Source of the DNA: Lutraria lutraria | Lineage: Eukaryota > Mollusca > Bivalvia > Venerida > Mactridae | Direction of reading: 5' to 3' | Assembly: GCA_964023205.1 (NCBI GenBank) | Contig: OZ026841.1 | Location: 26,615,561 to 26,679,560, forward strand | Length of the DNA: 64,000 nt | Shown here: one piece after another, positions 1-12,697 of the stretch | Position numbering within the stretch: the first letter of the stretch is position 1 | How the letters are laid out: every line of letters begins with the position of its first letter | Notes under the pieces: generated by a model | What the model was told of the DNA's origin: nothing | Databases searched by the model: none | The model's input: the letters and a program-made list of their open reading frames with translations, nothing else | Made by a program: the position numbers and the translations under genes

Positions 1-3000
1 CATTGCATTCTGATATATTGATAATAATGTGTGTTTTCCAACAAAACAATATGCTGTAAATTTTGAAAACAAATATACCGGAAATAATTCAATACAATGC
101 ATATATATAATTGATGCACATTGAATAAACTCATTAATTAGGTCATGTCATAATTATTTGAAATTTAAAGTTAATGCACATCATATAAGGTCAACAATTA
201 GGGTATTTAATCAAAATATGACTGTGGAACATGTAAATGAATATTGCAGAAACAATTGTATTTAAAGATTTTTTACAATTCATGTACATTGCATGAAATC
301 ACTAATTAAGTCATCTAATCATGATTCCTCAATAATGTGTTTTTTAAACAAAAGTATATGCTGTAAACCTTGTAAACAATCATAATTTGACTGTGGAACT
401 TGTAAATGAATATTGCAGAAACAATTGTATTTAAAGAATTTTTACAATTAATGTACATTGCATGAAATCATTAATTAGGTCATCTAATCAAGATTCCTCA
501 ATAATGTGTTTTTTAAACAAAAGTATATGCTGTAAACCTTGTAAACAATCATAATTTGACTGTGGAACTTGTAAATAAATATTGCAGAAACAATTCTATT
601 AAAAGAATTTTTACAATTAATGTACATTGGATGATATCATTAATTAAGTCATCTAATCAAGATTCCTCAATGATGGAGTTTTTTAAACAAAAGTATATGC
701 TGTAAACCTTGTAAACAATCAAAATATGACTGTGGAACATGTAAATGAATATTGCAGAAACAATTCTATTTAAAGAATGTTTACAATTAATGTACATTGC
801 ATGATATCATTAATAAAGTCATCTAATCAAGATTCCTCAATGATGGAGTTTTTTAAACAAAAGTATATGCTGTAAACCTTGTAAACAATCAAAATTTGAC
901 TGTGGAACTTGTAAATGAATATTGCAGAAACAATTCTATTTAAAGAATTTTTACAATTAATGTACATTGCATGAAATCATTAATTAGGTCATCTAATCAA
1001 TATTCCTCAATAATGAGTTTTTTAAACAAAAGTATATGCTGTAAACCTTCTAAAAAACATCAAATGAATAATTCAGTGCAAAGTATATATGCACATTGCA
1101 TGAAATCATTAATTAGGTCATTTAATCAAGATTTTTCTATGAAAAATGATTATAAATACCACAAGACTAAATTCAGCATATTTTGACATAAACAATTAGG
1201 GTAATTAATCAAATACTGTATCTGTAGTAATCAAATGGGATTTGCATCATGTATATTAGTCATTGCATTCTGATATATTGATAATAATGTGTGTTTTCCA
1301 ACAAAACAATATGCTGTAAATTTTGAAAACAAATATACCGGAAATAATTCAATACAATGTATATATACAATTGATGCACATTGAATAAACTCTTTAATTA
1401 GGTCATGTCATAATTATTTGAAATTAAAAGAAAATGCACATCATATAAAGTCATTAATTAGGATATTTAATCAAAATATGACTGTGGAACATGTAAATGA
1501 ATATTGCAGAAACAATTGTATTTAAAGAATTTTGACAATTCATGTACATTGCATGAAATCATTAATTAAGTCATCTAATCATGATTCCTCAATAATGTGA
1601 TTTTTAAACAAAAGTATATGCTGTAAACCTTCTAAACAAACATCTAATGAATAATTCAATGCAAAGTATATATGCACATTGCATGAAATCATTAAGTAGG
1701 TCATTTAATCAAGATTCTTCAATGAAAAATGATTATAAATACCACAAGACTAAATTCAGCATATTTTGACATAAACAATTAGGGTAATTAATCAAATACT
1801 GTATCTGTAGTAATCAAATGGGATTTGCATCATGTATATTAGTCATTGCATTCTGATATATTGATAATAATGTGTGTTTTCCAACAAACATTTATGCTGT
1901 AAATTTTGAAAACAAATATACCGGAAATAATTCAATACAATGTATATATACAATTGATGCACATTGAATAAGGTCATGTCATAATTATTTGAAATTAAAA
2001 GAAAATGCACATCATATAAAGTCATTAATTAGGATATTTAATCAAAATATGACTGTGGAACATGCAAATGAATATTGCAGAAACAATTGTATTTAAAGAT
2101 TTTTTACAATTAATGTACATTGCATGAAATCATTAATTAAGTCATCTAATCATGATTCCTCAATAATGTGTTTTTTAAACAAAAGTATATGCTGTAAACC
2201 TTGTAAACAATCATAATTTGACTGTGGAACTTGTAAATGAATATTGCAGAAACAATTCTATTTAAAGAATTTTTACAATTCATGTACATTGCATGAAATC
2301 ATTAATTAGGTCATCTAATCAAGATTCCTCAATAATGTGTTTTTTAAACAAAAGTATATGCTGTAAACCTTCTAAAAAACATCTAATGAATAATTCAATG
2401 CAAAGTATATATTCACATTGCATGAAATCATTAATTAGGTCATTTAATCAAGATTCTTCAATGAAAAATGATTATAAATACCACAAGACTAAATTCAGCA
2501 TATTTTGACATAAACAATAAGGGTAATTAATCAAATACTGTATCTGTAGTAATCAAATGGGATTTGCATCATGTATATTAGTCATTGCATTCTGATATAT
2601 TGATAATAATGTGTGTTTTCCAACAAAACAATATGCTGTAAAATTTGAAAACAAATATACCGGAAATAATTCAATACAATGCATATATATAATTGATGCA
2701 CATTGATTAAACTCATTAATTAGGTCATGTCATAATTATTTGAAATTTAAAGTTAATGCACATCATATAAGGTCAACAATTAGGGTATTTAATCAAAATA
2801 TGACTGTGGAACATGTAAATGAATATTGCAGAAACAATTGTATTTAAAGATTTTTTACAATTCATGTACATTGCATGAAATCATTAATTAAGTCATCTAA
2901 TCATGATTCCTCAATAATGTGTTTTTTAAACAAAAGTATATGCTGTAAACCTTGTAAACAATCATAATTTGACTGTGGAACTTGTAAATGAATATTGCAG

Positions 3001-6000
3001 AAACAATTGTATTTAAAGAATTTTTACAATTAATGTACATTGCATGAAATCATTAATTAGGTCATCTAATCAAGATTCCTCAATAATGTGTTTTTTAAAC
3101 AAAAGTATATGCTGTAAACCTTCTAAAAAACATCTAATGAATAATTCAATGCAAAGTATATATTCACATTGCATGAAATCATTAATTAGGTCATTTAATC
3201 AAGATTCTTCAATGAAAAATGATTATAAATACCACAAGACTAAATTCAGCATATTTTGACATAAACAATTAGAGTAATTAATCAAATACTGTATCTGTAG
3301 TAATCAAATGGGATTTGCATCATGTATATTAGTCATTGCATTCTGATATATTGATAATAATGTGTGTTTTCCAACAAAACAATATGCTGTAAATTTTGAA
3401 AACAAATATACCGGAAATAATTCAATACAATGCATATATATAATTGATGCACATTGAATAAACTCATTAATTAGGTCATGTCATAATTATTTGAAATTTA
3501 AAGTTAATGCACATCATATAAGGTCAACAATTAGGGTATTTAATCAAAATATGACTGTGGAACATGTAAATGAATATTGCAGAAACAATTGTATTTAAAG
3601 ATTTTTTACAATTCATGTACATTGCATGAAATCACTAATTAAGTCATCTAATCATGATTCCTCAATAATGTGTTTTTTAAACAAAAGTATATGCTGTAAA
3701 CCTTGTAAACAATCATAATTTGACTGTGGAACTTGTAAATGAATATTGCAGAAACAATTGTATTTAAAGAATTTTTACAATTAATGTACATTGCATGAAA
3801 TCATTAATTAGGTCATCTAATCAAGATTCCTCAATAATGTGTTTTTTAAACAAAAGTATATGCTGTAAACCTTGTAAACAATCATAATTTGACTGTGGAA
3901 CTTGTAAATAAATATTGCAGAAACAATTCTATTAAAAGAATTTTTACAATTAATGTACATTGGATGATATCATTAATTAAGTCATCTAATCAAGATTCCT
4001 CAATGATGGAGTTTTTTAAACAAAAGTATATGCTGTAAACCTTGTAAACAATCAAAATATGACTGTGGAACATGTAAATGAATATTGCAGAAACAATTCT
4101 ATTTAAAGAATGTTTACAATTAATGTACATTGCATGATATCATTAATAAAGTCATCTAATCAAGATTCCTCAATGATGGAGTTTTTTAAACAAAAGTATA
4201 TGCTGTAAACCTTGTAAACAATCAAAATTTGACTGTGGAACTTGTAAATGAATATTGCAGAAACAATTCTATTTAAAGAATTTTTACAATTAATGTACAT
4301 TGCATGAAATCATTAATTAGGTCATCTAATCAATATTCCTCAATAATGAGTTTTTTAAACAAAAGTATATGCTGTAAACCTTCTAAAAAACATCAAATGA
4401 ATAATTCAGTGCAAAGTATATATGCACATTGCATGAAATCATTAATTAGGTCATTTAATCAAGATTTTTCTATGAAAAATGATTATAAATACCACAAGAC
4501 TAAATTCAGCATATTTTGACATAAACAATTAGGGTAATTAATCAAATACTGTATCTGTAGTAATCAAATGGGATTTGCATCATGTATATTAGTCATTGCA
4601 TTCTGATATATTGATAATAATGTGTGTTTTCCAACAAAACAATATGCTGTAAATTTTGAAAACAAATATACCGGAAATAATTCAATACAATGTATATATA
4701 CAATTGATGCACATTGAATAAACTCTTTAATTAGGTCATGTCATAATTATTTGAAATTAAAAGAAAATGCACATCATATAAAGTCATTAATTAGGATATT
4801 TAATCAAAATATGACTGTGGAACATGTAAATGAATATTGCAGAAACAATTGTATTTAAAGAATTTTGACAATTCATGTACATTGCATGAAATCATTAATT
4901 AAGTCATCTAATCATGATTCCTCAATAATGTGATTTTTAAACAAAAGTATATGCTGTAAACCTTCTAAACAAACATCTAATGAATAATTCAATGCAAAGT
5001 ATATATGCACATTGCATGAAATCATTAAGTAGGTCATTTAATCAAGATTCTTCAATGAAAAATGATTATAAATACCACAAGACTAAATTCAGCATATTTT
5101 GACATAAACAATTAGGGTAATTAATCAAATACTGTATCTGTAGTAATCAAATGGGATTTGCATCATGTATATTAGTCATTGCATTCTGATATATTTATAA
5201 TAATGCATTTAAAGAATTTTTACAATTAATGTACATTGCATGAAATCATTAATTAGGTCATCTAATCAAGATTCCTCAATAATGTGTTTTTTAAACAAAA
5301 GTATATGCTGTAAACCTTGTAAACAATCATAATTTGACTGTGGAACTTGTAAATAAATATTGCAGAAACAATTCTATTTAGAGAATTTTTACAATTAATG
5401 TACATTGCATGATATCATTAATTAAGTCATCTAATCAAGATTCCTCAATGATGGAGTTTTTTAAACAAAATTATATGCTGTAAACCTTGTAAACAATCAA
5501 ACTATGACTGTGGAACATGTAAATGAATATTGCAGAAACAATTCTATTTAAAGAATGTTTACAATTAATGTACATTGCATGAAATCATTAATTAGGTCAT
5601 CTAATCATGATTCCTCAATGATGGAGTTTTTTAAACAAAAGTTTATGCTGTAAACCTTCTAAACAAACATCTAATGAATAATTCAATGCAAAGTATATAT
5701 GCACATTGCATGAAATCATTAAGTAGGTCATTTAATCAAGATTCTTCAATGAAAAATGATTATAAATACCACAAGACTAAATTCAGCATATTTTGACATA
5801 AACAATTAGGGTAATTAATCAAATACTGTATCTGTAGTAATCAAATGGGATTTGCATCATGTATATTAGTCATTGCATTCTGATATATTTATAATAATGC
5901 ATTTAAAGAATTTTTACAATTAATGTACATTGCATGAAATCATTAATTAGGTCATCTAATCAAGATTCCTCAATAATGTGTTTTTTAAACAAAAGTATAT

Positions 6001-8924
6001 GCTGTAAACCTTCTAAAAAACATCTAATGAATAATTCAATGCAAAGTATATATGCACATTGCATGAAATCATTAATTAGGTCATTTAATCAAGATTCTTC
6101 AATGAAAAATGATTATAAATACCACAAGACTAAATTCAGCATATTTTGACATAAACAATTAGGGTAATTAATCAAATACTGTATCTGTAGTAATCAAATG
6201 AGATTTTCATCATGTATATTAGTCATTGCATTCTGATATATTGATAATAATGTGTGTTTTCCAACAAAACAATATGCTGTAAATTTTGAAAACAAATATA
6301 CCGGAAATAATTCAATACAATGTATATATACAATTGATGCACATTGAATGAACTCATTAATTAGGTCATGTCATAATTATTTGAAATTAAAAGAAAATGC
6401 ACATCATATAAAGTCATTAATTAGGATATTTAATCAAAATATGACTGTGGAACATGTAAATGAATATTGCAGAAACAATTCCATTTAAAGATTTTTTACA
6501 ATTAATGTACATTGCATGAAATCATTAATTAGGTCATCTAATCAAGATTCCTCAATGATGGAGTTTTTTAAACAAAAGTATATGCTGTAAACCTTCTAAA
6601 CAAACATCTAATGAATAATTCAATGCAAAGTATATATGCACATTGCATGAAATCATTAAGTAGGTCATTTAATCAAGATTCTTCAATGAAAAATGATTAT
6701 AAATACCACAAGACTAAATTCAGCATATTTTGACATAAACAATTAGGGTAATTAATCCAATACTGTATCTGTAGTAATCAAATGGGATTTGCATCATGTA
6801 TATTAGTCATTGCATTCTGATATATTGATAATAATGTGTGTTTTCCAACAAACATTTATGCTGTAAATTTTGAAAACAAATATACCGGAAATAATTCAAT
6901 ACAATGTATATATACAATTGATGCACATTGAATAAACTCATTAATAAGGTCATGTCATAATTATTTGAAATTAAAAGAAAATGCACATCATATAAAGTCA
7001 TTAATTAGGATATTTAATCAAAATATGACTGTGGAACATGCAAATGAATATTGCAGAAACAATTGTATTTAAAGATTTTTTACATTTAATGTACATTGCA
7101 TGAAATCATTAATTAAGTCATCTAATCATGATTCCTCAATAATGTGTTTTTTAAACAAAAGTATATGCTGTAAACCTTGTAAACAATCATAATTTGACTG
7201 TGGAACTTGTAAATGAATATTGCAGAAACAATTCTATTTAAAGAATTTTTACAATTCATGTACATTGCATGAAATCATTAATTAGGTCATCTAATCAAGA
7301 TTCCTCAATAATGTGTTTTTTAAACAAAAGTATATGCTGTAAACCTTCTAAAAAACATCTAATGAATAATTCAATGCAAAGTATATATTCACATTGCATG
7401 AAATCATTAATTAGGTCATTTAATCAAGATTCTTCAATGAAAAATGATTATAAATACCACAAGACTAAATTCAGCATATTTTGACATAAACAATTAGGGT
7501 AATTAATCAAATACTGTATCTGTAGTAATCAAATGGGATTTGCATCATGTATATTAGTCATTGCATTCTGATATATTGATAATAATGTGTGTTTTCCAAC
7601 AAAACAATATGCTGTAAAATTTGAAAACAAATATACCGGAAATAATTCAATACAATGCATATATATAATTGATGCACATTGATTAAACTCATTAATTAGG
7701 TCATGTCATAATTATTTGAAATTTAAAGTTAATGCACATCATATAAGGTCAACAATTAGGGTATTTAATCAAAATATGACTGTGGAACATGTAAATGAAT
7801 ATTGCAGAAACAATTGTATTTAAAGATTTTTTACAATTCATGTACATTGCATGAAATCATTAATTAAGTCATCTAATCATGATTCCTCAATAATGTGTTT
7901 TTTAAACAAAAGTATATGCTGTAAACCTTGTAAACAATCATAATTTGACTGTGGAACTTGTAAATGAATATTGCAGAAACAATTGTATTTAAAGAATTTT
8001 TACAATTAATGTACATTGCATGAAATCATTAATTAGGTCATCTAATCAAGATTCCTCAATAATGTGTTTTTTAAACAAAAGTATATGCTGTAAACCTTCT
8101 AAAAAACATCTAATGAATAATTCAATGCAAAGTATATATTCACATTGCATGAAATCATTAATTAGGTCATTTAATCAAGATTCTTCAATGAAAAATGATT
8201 ATAAATACCACAAGACTAAATTCAGCATATTTTGACATAAACAATTAGAGTAATTAATCAAATACTGTATCTGTAGTAATCAAATGGGATTTGCATCATG
8301 TATATTAGTCATTGCATTCTGATATATTGATAATAATGTGTGTTTTCCAACAAAACAATATGCTGTAAATTTTGAAAACAAATATACCGGGAATAATTCA
8401 ATACAATGCATATATATAATTGATGCACATTGAATAAACTCATTAATTAGGTCATGTCATAATTATTTGAAATTTAAAGTTAATGCACATCATATAAGGT
8501 CAACAATTAGGGTATTTAATCAAAATATGACTGTGGAACATGTAAATGAATATTGCAGAAACAATTGTATTTAAAGATTTTTTACAATTCATGTACATTG
8601 CATGAAATCACTAATTAAGTCATCTAATCATGATTCCTCAATAATGTGTTTTTTAAACAAAAGTATATGCTGTAAACCTTGTAAACAATCATAATTTGAC
8701 TGTGGAACTTGTAAATGAATATTGCAGAAACAATTGTATTTAAAGAATTTTTACAATTAATGTACATTGCATGAAATCATTAATTAGGTCATCTAATCAA
8801 GATTCCTCAATAATGTGTTTTTTAAACAAAAGTATATGCTGTAAACCTTGTAAAGAATCATAATTTGACTGTGGAACTTGTAAATAAATATTGCAGAAAC
8901 AATTCTATTTAAAGAATTTTTACA
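1..8924. repeat. Satellite array, left block (higher-order repeat of ~170-bp monomers)
   Basis: The block is AT-rich tandem DNA. Monomers start near the phrase attgcatgaaatcattaatt. Starts at 291, 460, 629, 799 and 969 give a period of 169-170 bp. Five monomer classes can be told apart by eye: A (~169 bp, contains gactgtggaacttg), B (~129 bp, ends in tctaaaaaacatc...gtatatatgcac), C (~167 bp, contains taccacaagactaaattc), D (~118 bp, contains aaatataccggaaata) and E (~168 bp, contains aggtcatgtcataatt). The usual order is D-E-A(n)-B-C, with a variable number of A units. Some copies have D fused directly to the tail of A (for example 5,197 and 5,886). The sequence 1-1,861 recurs at 3,334-5,194, and about 1,981-3,948 recurs at about 6,957-8,924. 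No gene is supported here. Confidence 0.95.
8919..8924. repeat. Target-site duplication, left copy (tttaca)
   Basis: The hexamer tttaca abuts the 3' end of the LINE. The same hexamer follows the element at 12,692. In the uninterrupted satellite copy at 3,943-3,948 it is present once, which shows that it was duplicated on insertion. Its last three bases could also be counted as part of the ACAGA tail. Confidence 0.8.
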
Positions 8925-8944
8925 GAACAGAACAGAACAGAACA
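8922..8944 (-). repeat. Pentanucleotide 3' tail of the LINE, (ACAGA)n on plus
   Basis: Four and a half ACAGA units lie directly at the 3' junction of the LINE. Some non-LTR clades end in a short tandem repeat rather than poly(A). A related tail (TTCTG and TCTGC units) occurs at 55,244-55,280. Confidence 0.85.
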
Positions 8945-9166
8945 TAAATTTATTTTACGTGTACAAATGTACATAGTAATATGATACAGGAAAAAAATCA
9001 TACACATATATACATCAAATCAAAATATATACCTACATGAATTTATATTTAGACAAATAACATGATATGTATCGTACATAATATAAAACATCAAAGGATA
9101 GTACGGTACATTTTTTCGAAATTTAGTTGTGAATATTTTTAACTATTAATGAGGATAAACTAAATA

Positions 9167-12100
9167 CTAATTATTTATTGTTGCATGCTTTTTTAAATCT
9201 AAAGAGTTCTTAATGAATAATGATATATTTATTAACATTGAAATATTCTGGCAGTTAAGTAGTTCAATAAACTTGTACATAGATGGACGAATGTAAAAAT
9301 AACGCTTGATATATTGTTTTCTTAACGTGTCATAAAAAGGACATTTACATATAACATGATATTCGTCTTCCAGGTCATGGGAATTACATAATTCACAATA
9401 CCTTAAATTACATGGAGTACTGTTTGTTGAATAACGACCAGTATGAATTCTTAGTTTAAGTCCAGTTAGCCTTAAACGACAGAAATAAATTCTGTATTTC
9501 TTGGGTAAAACGTTCAAATAATTTTCATAACAAAAAATCTTTTTACTATGATACAAGTTTGTTAAAATACTGCTACGTTCTAAATCATTAAACCACTCTT
9601 GTTTAAAGGTATCAATTAATCTTTCTTTAAAAATAACCGGAAATAACTTTCCATCAATGGTATCATTTTCATTAAACACATACCCAAAACCATAGTTATT
9701 TAATAAACATCTAACATTGTAAACCCAGTTTTTAAAACCATTGTTACAATCTTTAAGACTTTGTTTGTACATAGTTCTAATAATAATATTATCTGAGTTT
9801 TTTATTTTTATCCAATACTTAATTATTCTTACAAATCTTGCTATATACAAAGGATAGCGACCTAATTCTCCATAAACAGCAACACTAGGAGTGCTTTTAT
9901 TGACTTTAAGTATTTGTTTGCAAAATTTTAGATGGATTCTTTCAATTTCTTTTGATTTTGAATTACCCCAAATTTCACATCCATAACTTAAGATAGAACC
10001 AATGAATGCATCAAAGAGTTGGCACAAAATATACGGTTTAAGATCAAACTTTTTGCAATAATGAGAAAATATATTTAAAGCTTTTAGTGCTTTACCACTT
10101 AAATGTTCCTGGTTCAAATTAAAACTACCAGTATAATTAAAAACAGTGCCCAGGTAATTGAAATTATCAACAACTTCTAAAGTTTCATCATTGTATGACC
10201 AATGTTCATCAGATAATAAACGACCACGTTTACGAAAAACCATTACTTTTGTTTTAGAAGTATTCACTTTTAATCCCCATGAGTTGCAATATGTATTTAA
10301 AAGATTCAAGTGATTTTGTAGTTCTAATGGAGATTTAGCTAGTAAAGCCATATCATCCGCAAATAATAAAACTATTAAAACGATATCATCAAAAGTTAAG
10401 CCTGATTCATTGCTCGATTGTAGAAATAATTCCAGGTCTTCTACAAACAATGAGAATAATATAGGAGATAAAACTTCGCCTTGTCGTAGACCAATAGCAT
10501 AATGAAAATATTCAGAAAAAGAAGAACATGATTTAACACATGACTTAACGTTCGAGTACATATCTTTAATAATATTAAGCAATTTCCCTTGAATACCAAA
10601 ATTGAACATTTTGAACCACAATGCATTTCTATAAATTGTATCAAAACATTTGGACAGATCTACAAAAGCAACATACAATCTCTTGTTGGTATTAAGATAA
10701 TGCTGTACTAATGATAATAATACAAATATAGCATCTACAGTTGATCTTCCTTTGCGAAACCCAAATTGCGCATCTGTTATAACATTATATTTTTCACAGA
10801 AGGTTTCGATACGCTTGTGTAAAATAGAAGTAAACAGTTTAGAAAAACAACTCACTAACGTAATTCCCCTATAGTTATTGACATCGTTGGTATTCCCCTT
10901 TTTATGCAGTGGTACAATTATTCCCTCAGACCAACTTTCCGGGAAACAACCCGAAAGTAAAATAGCGTTGAATATGTCGCATATATGTGAACCTAATATA
11001 TCAATACTATGTATAAAATACTCGTTAAGAATGCAATCTTTACCCATTGACTTATTACATTTTAATGATTTAACAGCATGTATGAGCTCAGATATTGATA
11101 TCGGTTCATCAAGTTCCTCAAACCTAGTAGTATCGTTGTCAAAATTATGATTTTTGCAAAAATGTTCAGCTTCCTCGTGATTACATTGTAAAATATCATT
11201 ACTTATGTTTGAAAAATATCGTCGAAATTCGTCAATAGAAATATTATTACGTGTTTTTGAACTTTTATTCTTAAAAAATCTCCAAAACTGACGAGGGTTA
11301 CCTGATTTTAAGTTTTCAATTTCCTTCATTTTTTTAGAATAAAATTGTCGTTTCTTTTTTCGTGTTAACTTTTTATAATTCAGCTTGCTTTTACAGAACA
11401 ATTCTCTGTTTACATCCGAATTATTTTCATTAAAGTTACGCAAGCATTGTGAATATACTCTACGAGCGTTTTTACATTCAAAATCGAACCATTCTCGATC
11501 GTTAATGCATGACTTATCTGTGAAGTGTGAATTATTTTTATGTTTGTTACAATAATCTTTTCCAAATAAAGGGTCGGAAACAGAACGTAAAAGGTCAGTA
11601 AAATCATTCAGAGCTTTGTTTACAGAGTTCCGATTAGTATGATCGATATTATATACTAGACTGTTTAAGTCGGGTAATTTTGCAAATATCCCAGCACGAA
11701 AATCACTCAAATGCATACTGTCCCACTTATAGGTTGTTTCAGTAGTACTATCAATAATTTTCTCAACATGACCACAACACAATGAAAAATCTAATAAACA
11801 ATGATCGCTCCATACATTAGGGGCGTTTACGTTAAAATGACGAATAAATGGGAAACAACTTTCAAAAGTTAACAAATAGTCTATAACAGAAGCTCCTCTG
11901 GAGGATATGTAAGTATAATTGTTAGAATTGCCAATTCTACCATTGGCTATACGCAAACATGAGGCCCTACATAAGTCAATCAACTTTCTGCCATGAGAGT
12001 TACATGTACTATCTATTGTTTCTCTATCAAGCTTAACATCAGGAACATACCCATCATCATCAATGCTCACATTTTGACAATCATTACATATATAATCAAC

Positions 12101-12511
12101 CTTTTTACCAACACGACTATTCCAGTCACCAATTAAATATACAACACCATTGTCAACAAAGTCACAAATATCATTCTGTACAATATCAAAAAAATTGACA
12201 TTCACATTGTTATAGGCAGGAGAATTCTCACACCAAATATATACAGAACATAAATATACATCTTTTGGTAAATGAAAAAAATGCTTATCCAATTTGAGCC
12301 ACACTATTGAGTCATAATGATTACGTACAATGCTAACACCGTTCATCAAGTGGTCCCTAACATAGATAGCAATACCACCACTATTTCTCATGGCACGTTT
12401 GTTTTGGAATTTCCGATATAAATTGAATGACTTGTAACCAGACAATTCTATTTTGCTGGTAGATTTTGCCCATGTTTCCAATAAAAATATAATGTCATAT
12501 TTAGTAATCAT
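9167..12511 (-). CDS. LINE ORF2: endonuclease and reverse transcriptase
   Basis: This 1,114-residue protein nicks target DNA and copies its own RNA into the nick. The N-terminal part is an endonuclease/exonuclease/phosphatase fold: ETW with E12, GDWN with D129 and N131, and SDH at 235-237. A basic linker follows at about 380-420. The reverse transcriptase lies at about 525-760, with NYRGIT at 546, FVDLSKCFD with D618, GLRQGEVLSP at 674-683, and the FADD active site with D719 and D720. A C-terminal zinc-knuckle-like motif has C1039, C1042, H1052 and C1057. The frame is open throughout. The start at 12,511 is only the first ATG. The same frame is open for 29 codons upstream and encodes AAWNVNGLSANK, the first endonuclease motif with its conserved Asn, back to a TAG at 12,599-12,601. 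Real translation therefore probably begins upstream of this ATG. Confidence 0.93.
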   Translation of the reverse strand: MITKYDIIFLLETWAKSTSKIELSGYKSFNLYRKFQNKRAMRNSGGIAIYVRDHLMNGVSIVRNHYDSIVWLKLDKHFFHLPKDVYLCSVYIWCENSPAYNNVNVNFFDIVQNDICDFVDNGVVYLIGDWNSRVGKKVDYICNDCQNVSIDDDGYVPDVKLDRETIDSTCNSHGRKLIDLCRASCLRIANGRIGNSNNYTYISSRGASVIDYLLTFESCFPFIRHFNVNAPNVWSDHCLLDFSLCCGHVEKIIDSTTETTYKWDSMHLSDFRAGIFAKLPDLNSLVYNIDHTNRNSVNKALNDFTDLLRSVSDPLFGKDYCNKHKNNSHFTDKSCINDREWFDFECKNARRVYSQCLRNFNENNSDVNRELFCKSKLNYKKLTRKKKRQFYSKKMKEIENLKSGNPRQFWRFFKNKSSKTRNNISIDEFRRYFSNISNDILQCNHEEAEHFCKNHNFDNDTTRFEELDEPISISELIHAVKSLKCNKSMGKDCILNEYFIHSIDILGSHICDIFNAILLSGCFPESWSEGIIVPLHKKGNTNDVNNYRGITLVSCFSKLFTSILHKRIETFCEKYNVITDAQFGFRKGRSTVDAIFVLLSLVQHYLNTNKRLYVAFVDLSKCFDTIYRNALWFKMFNFGIQGKLLNIIKDMYSNVKSCVKSCSSFSEYFHYAIGLRQGEVLSPILFSLFVEDLELFLQSSNESGLTFDDIVLIVLLFADDMALLAKSPLELQNHLNLLNTYCNSWGLKVNTSKTKVMVFRKRGRLLSDEHWSYNDETLEVVDNFNYLGTVFNYTGSFNLNQEHLSGKALKALNIFSHYCKKFDLKPYILCQLFDAFIGSILSYGCEIWGNSKSKEIERIHLKFCKQILKVNKSTPSVAVYGELGRYPLYIARFVRIIKYWIKIKNSDNIIIRTMYKQSLKDCNNGFKNWVYNVRCLLNNYGFGYVFNENDTIDGKLFPVIFKERLIDTFKQEWFNDLERSSILTNLYHSKKIFCYENYLNVLPKKYRIYFCRLRLTGLKLRIHTGRYSTNSTPCNLRYCELCNSHDLEDEYHVICKCPFYDTLRKQYIKRYFYIRPSMYKFIELLNCQNISMLINISLFIKNSLDLKKHATINN

Positions 12512-12598
12512 TTTACAGAATTCCGGCGAGTCAATTTTGTTCGCAGAAAGTCCGTTGACGTTCCATGCGGCTATTTGGAGTTCACCCTCATCGTACCC

Positions 12599-12691
12599 CT
12601 AGTCAGATTCTACAATCACTTGTTTTCCTTCAATATACAGTTTGTCGTATGAGAGCCAGGCTCTTTTGTTTTGTCTTTTAGCCTCTTTAAG
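12599..12691 (-). CDS. LINE ORF1, C-terminal fragment (5'-truncated)
   Basis: Thirty codons run from the truncation point to a TAG stop. They encode a basic peptide with KRQNKRAWLSYDKLYIEGK and end VIVESD. I infer that this is the end of the nucleic-acid-binding ORF1 protein common in LINEs, from its position and from the conserved-looking YDKLYIEGK block. It shares the reading frame of ORF2 and is separated from it by the single TAG. No ATG is left because the insertion lost everything further 5'. Confidence 0.6.
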   Translation of the reverse strand, partial: LKEAKRQNKRAWLSYDKLYIEGKQVIVESD

Positions 12692-12697
12692 TTTACA
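12692..12697. repeat. Target-site duplication, right copy (tttaca)
   Basis: This is the second copy of the hexamer found at 8,919-8,924. Satellite sequence resumes here exactly where it stopped: the continuation acaattaatgtacattgg matches the empty site at 3,946 onward. Confidence 0.8.

Larger units (their letters stand above)
8925..12691 (-). mobile_element. Non-LTR retrotransposon (LINE), 5'-truncated, inserted in the satellite
   Basis: The element interrupts the satellite and reads on the minus strand. From its 5' end it has the last 30 codons of an upstream ORF, a TAG, an endonuclease/reverse-transcriptase ORF, a ~240-bp 3' UTR with AATAAA (minus strand, 8,949-8,954), and a tail of pentamers (ACAGA on plus, TCTGT on minus) instead of poly(A). 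It is flanked by a 6-bp duplication, tttaca. The 5' end falls inside the upstream ORF, so the copy is 5'-truncated, as is typical of target-primed reverse transcription. The apurinic-type endonuclease excludes R2-like clades. I cannot assign it safely within the CR1, Jockey, I and RTE groups. The intact long frame implies a young insertion. Confidence 0.93.

Noticed and set aside
1320..1345. CENP-B-box-like word around aaatataccggaaata in D monomers
   Set aside because: Only the CGG core is reminiscent. The TTCG half and the spacing of the CENP-B consensus are missing, so no centromere-protein site is claimed.
10441..11607. Short open frames overlapping the LINE on either strand (10,441-10,644; 10,878-11,150; 11,410-11,607)
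   Set aside because: They are out-of-frame shadows of the 1,114-codon reverse-transcriptase frame.
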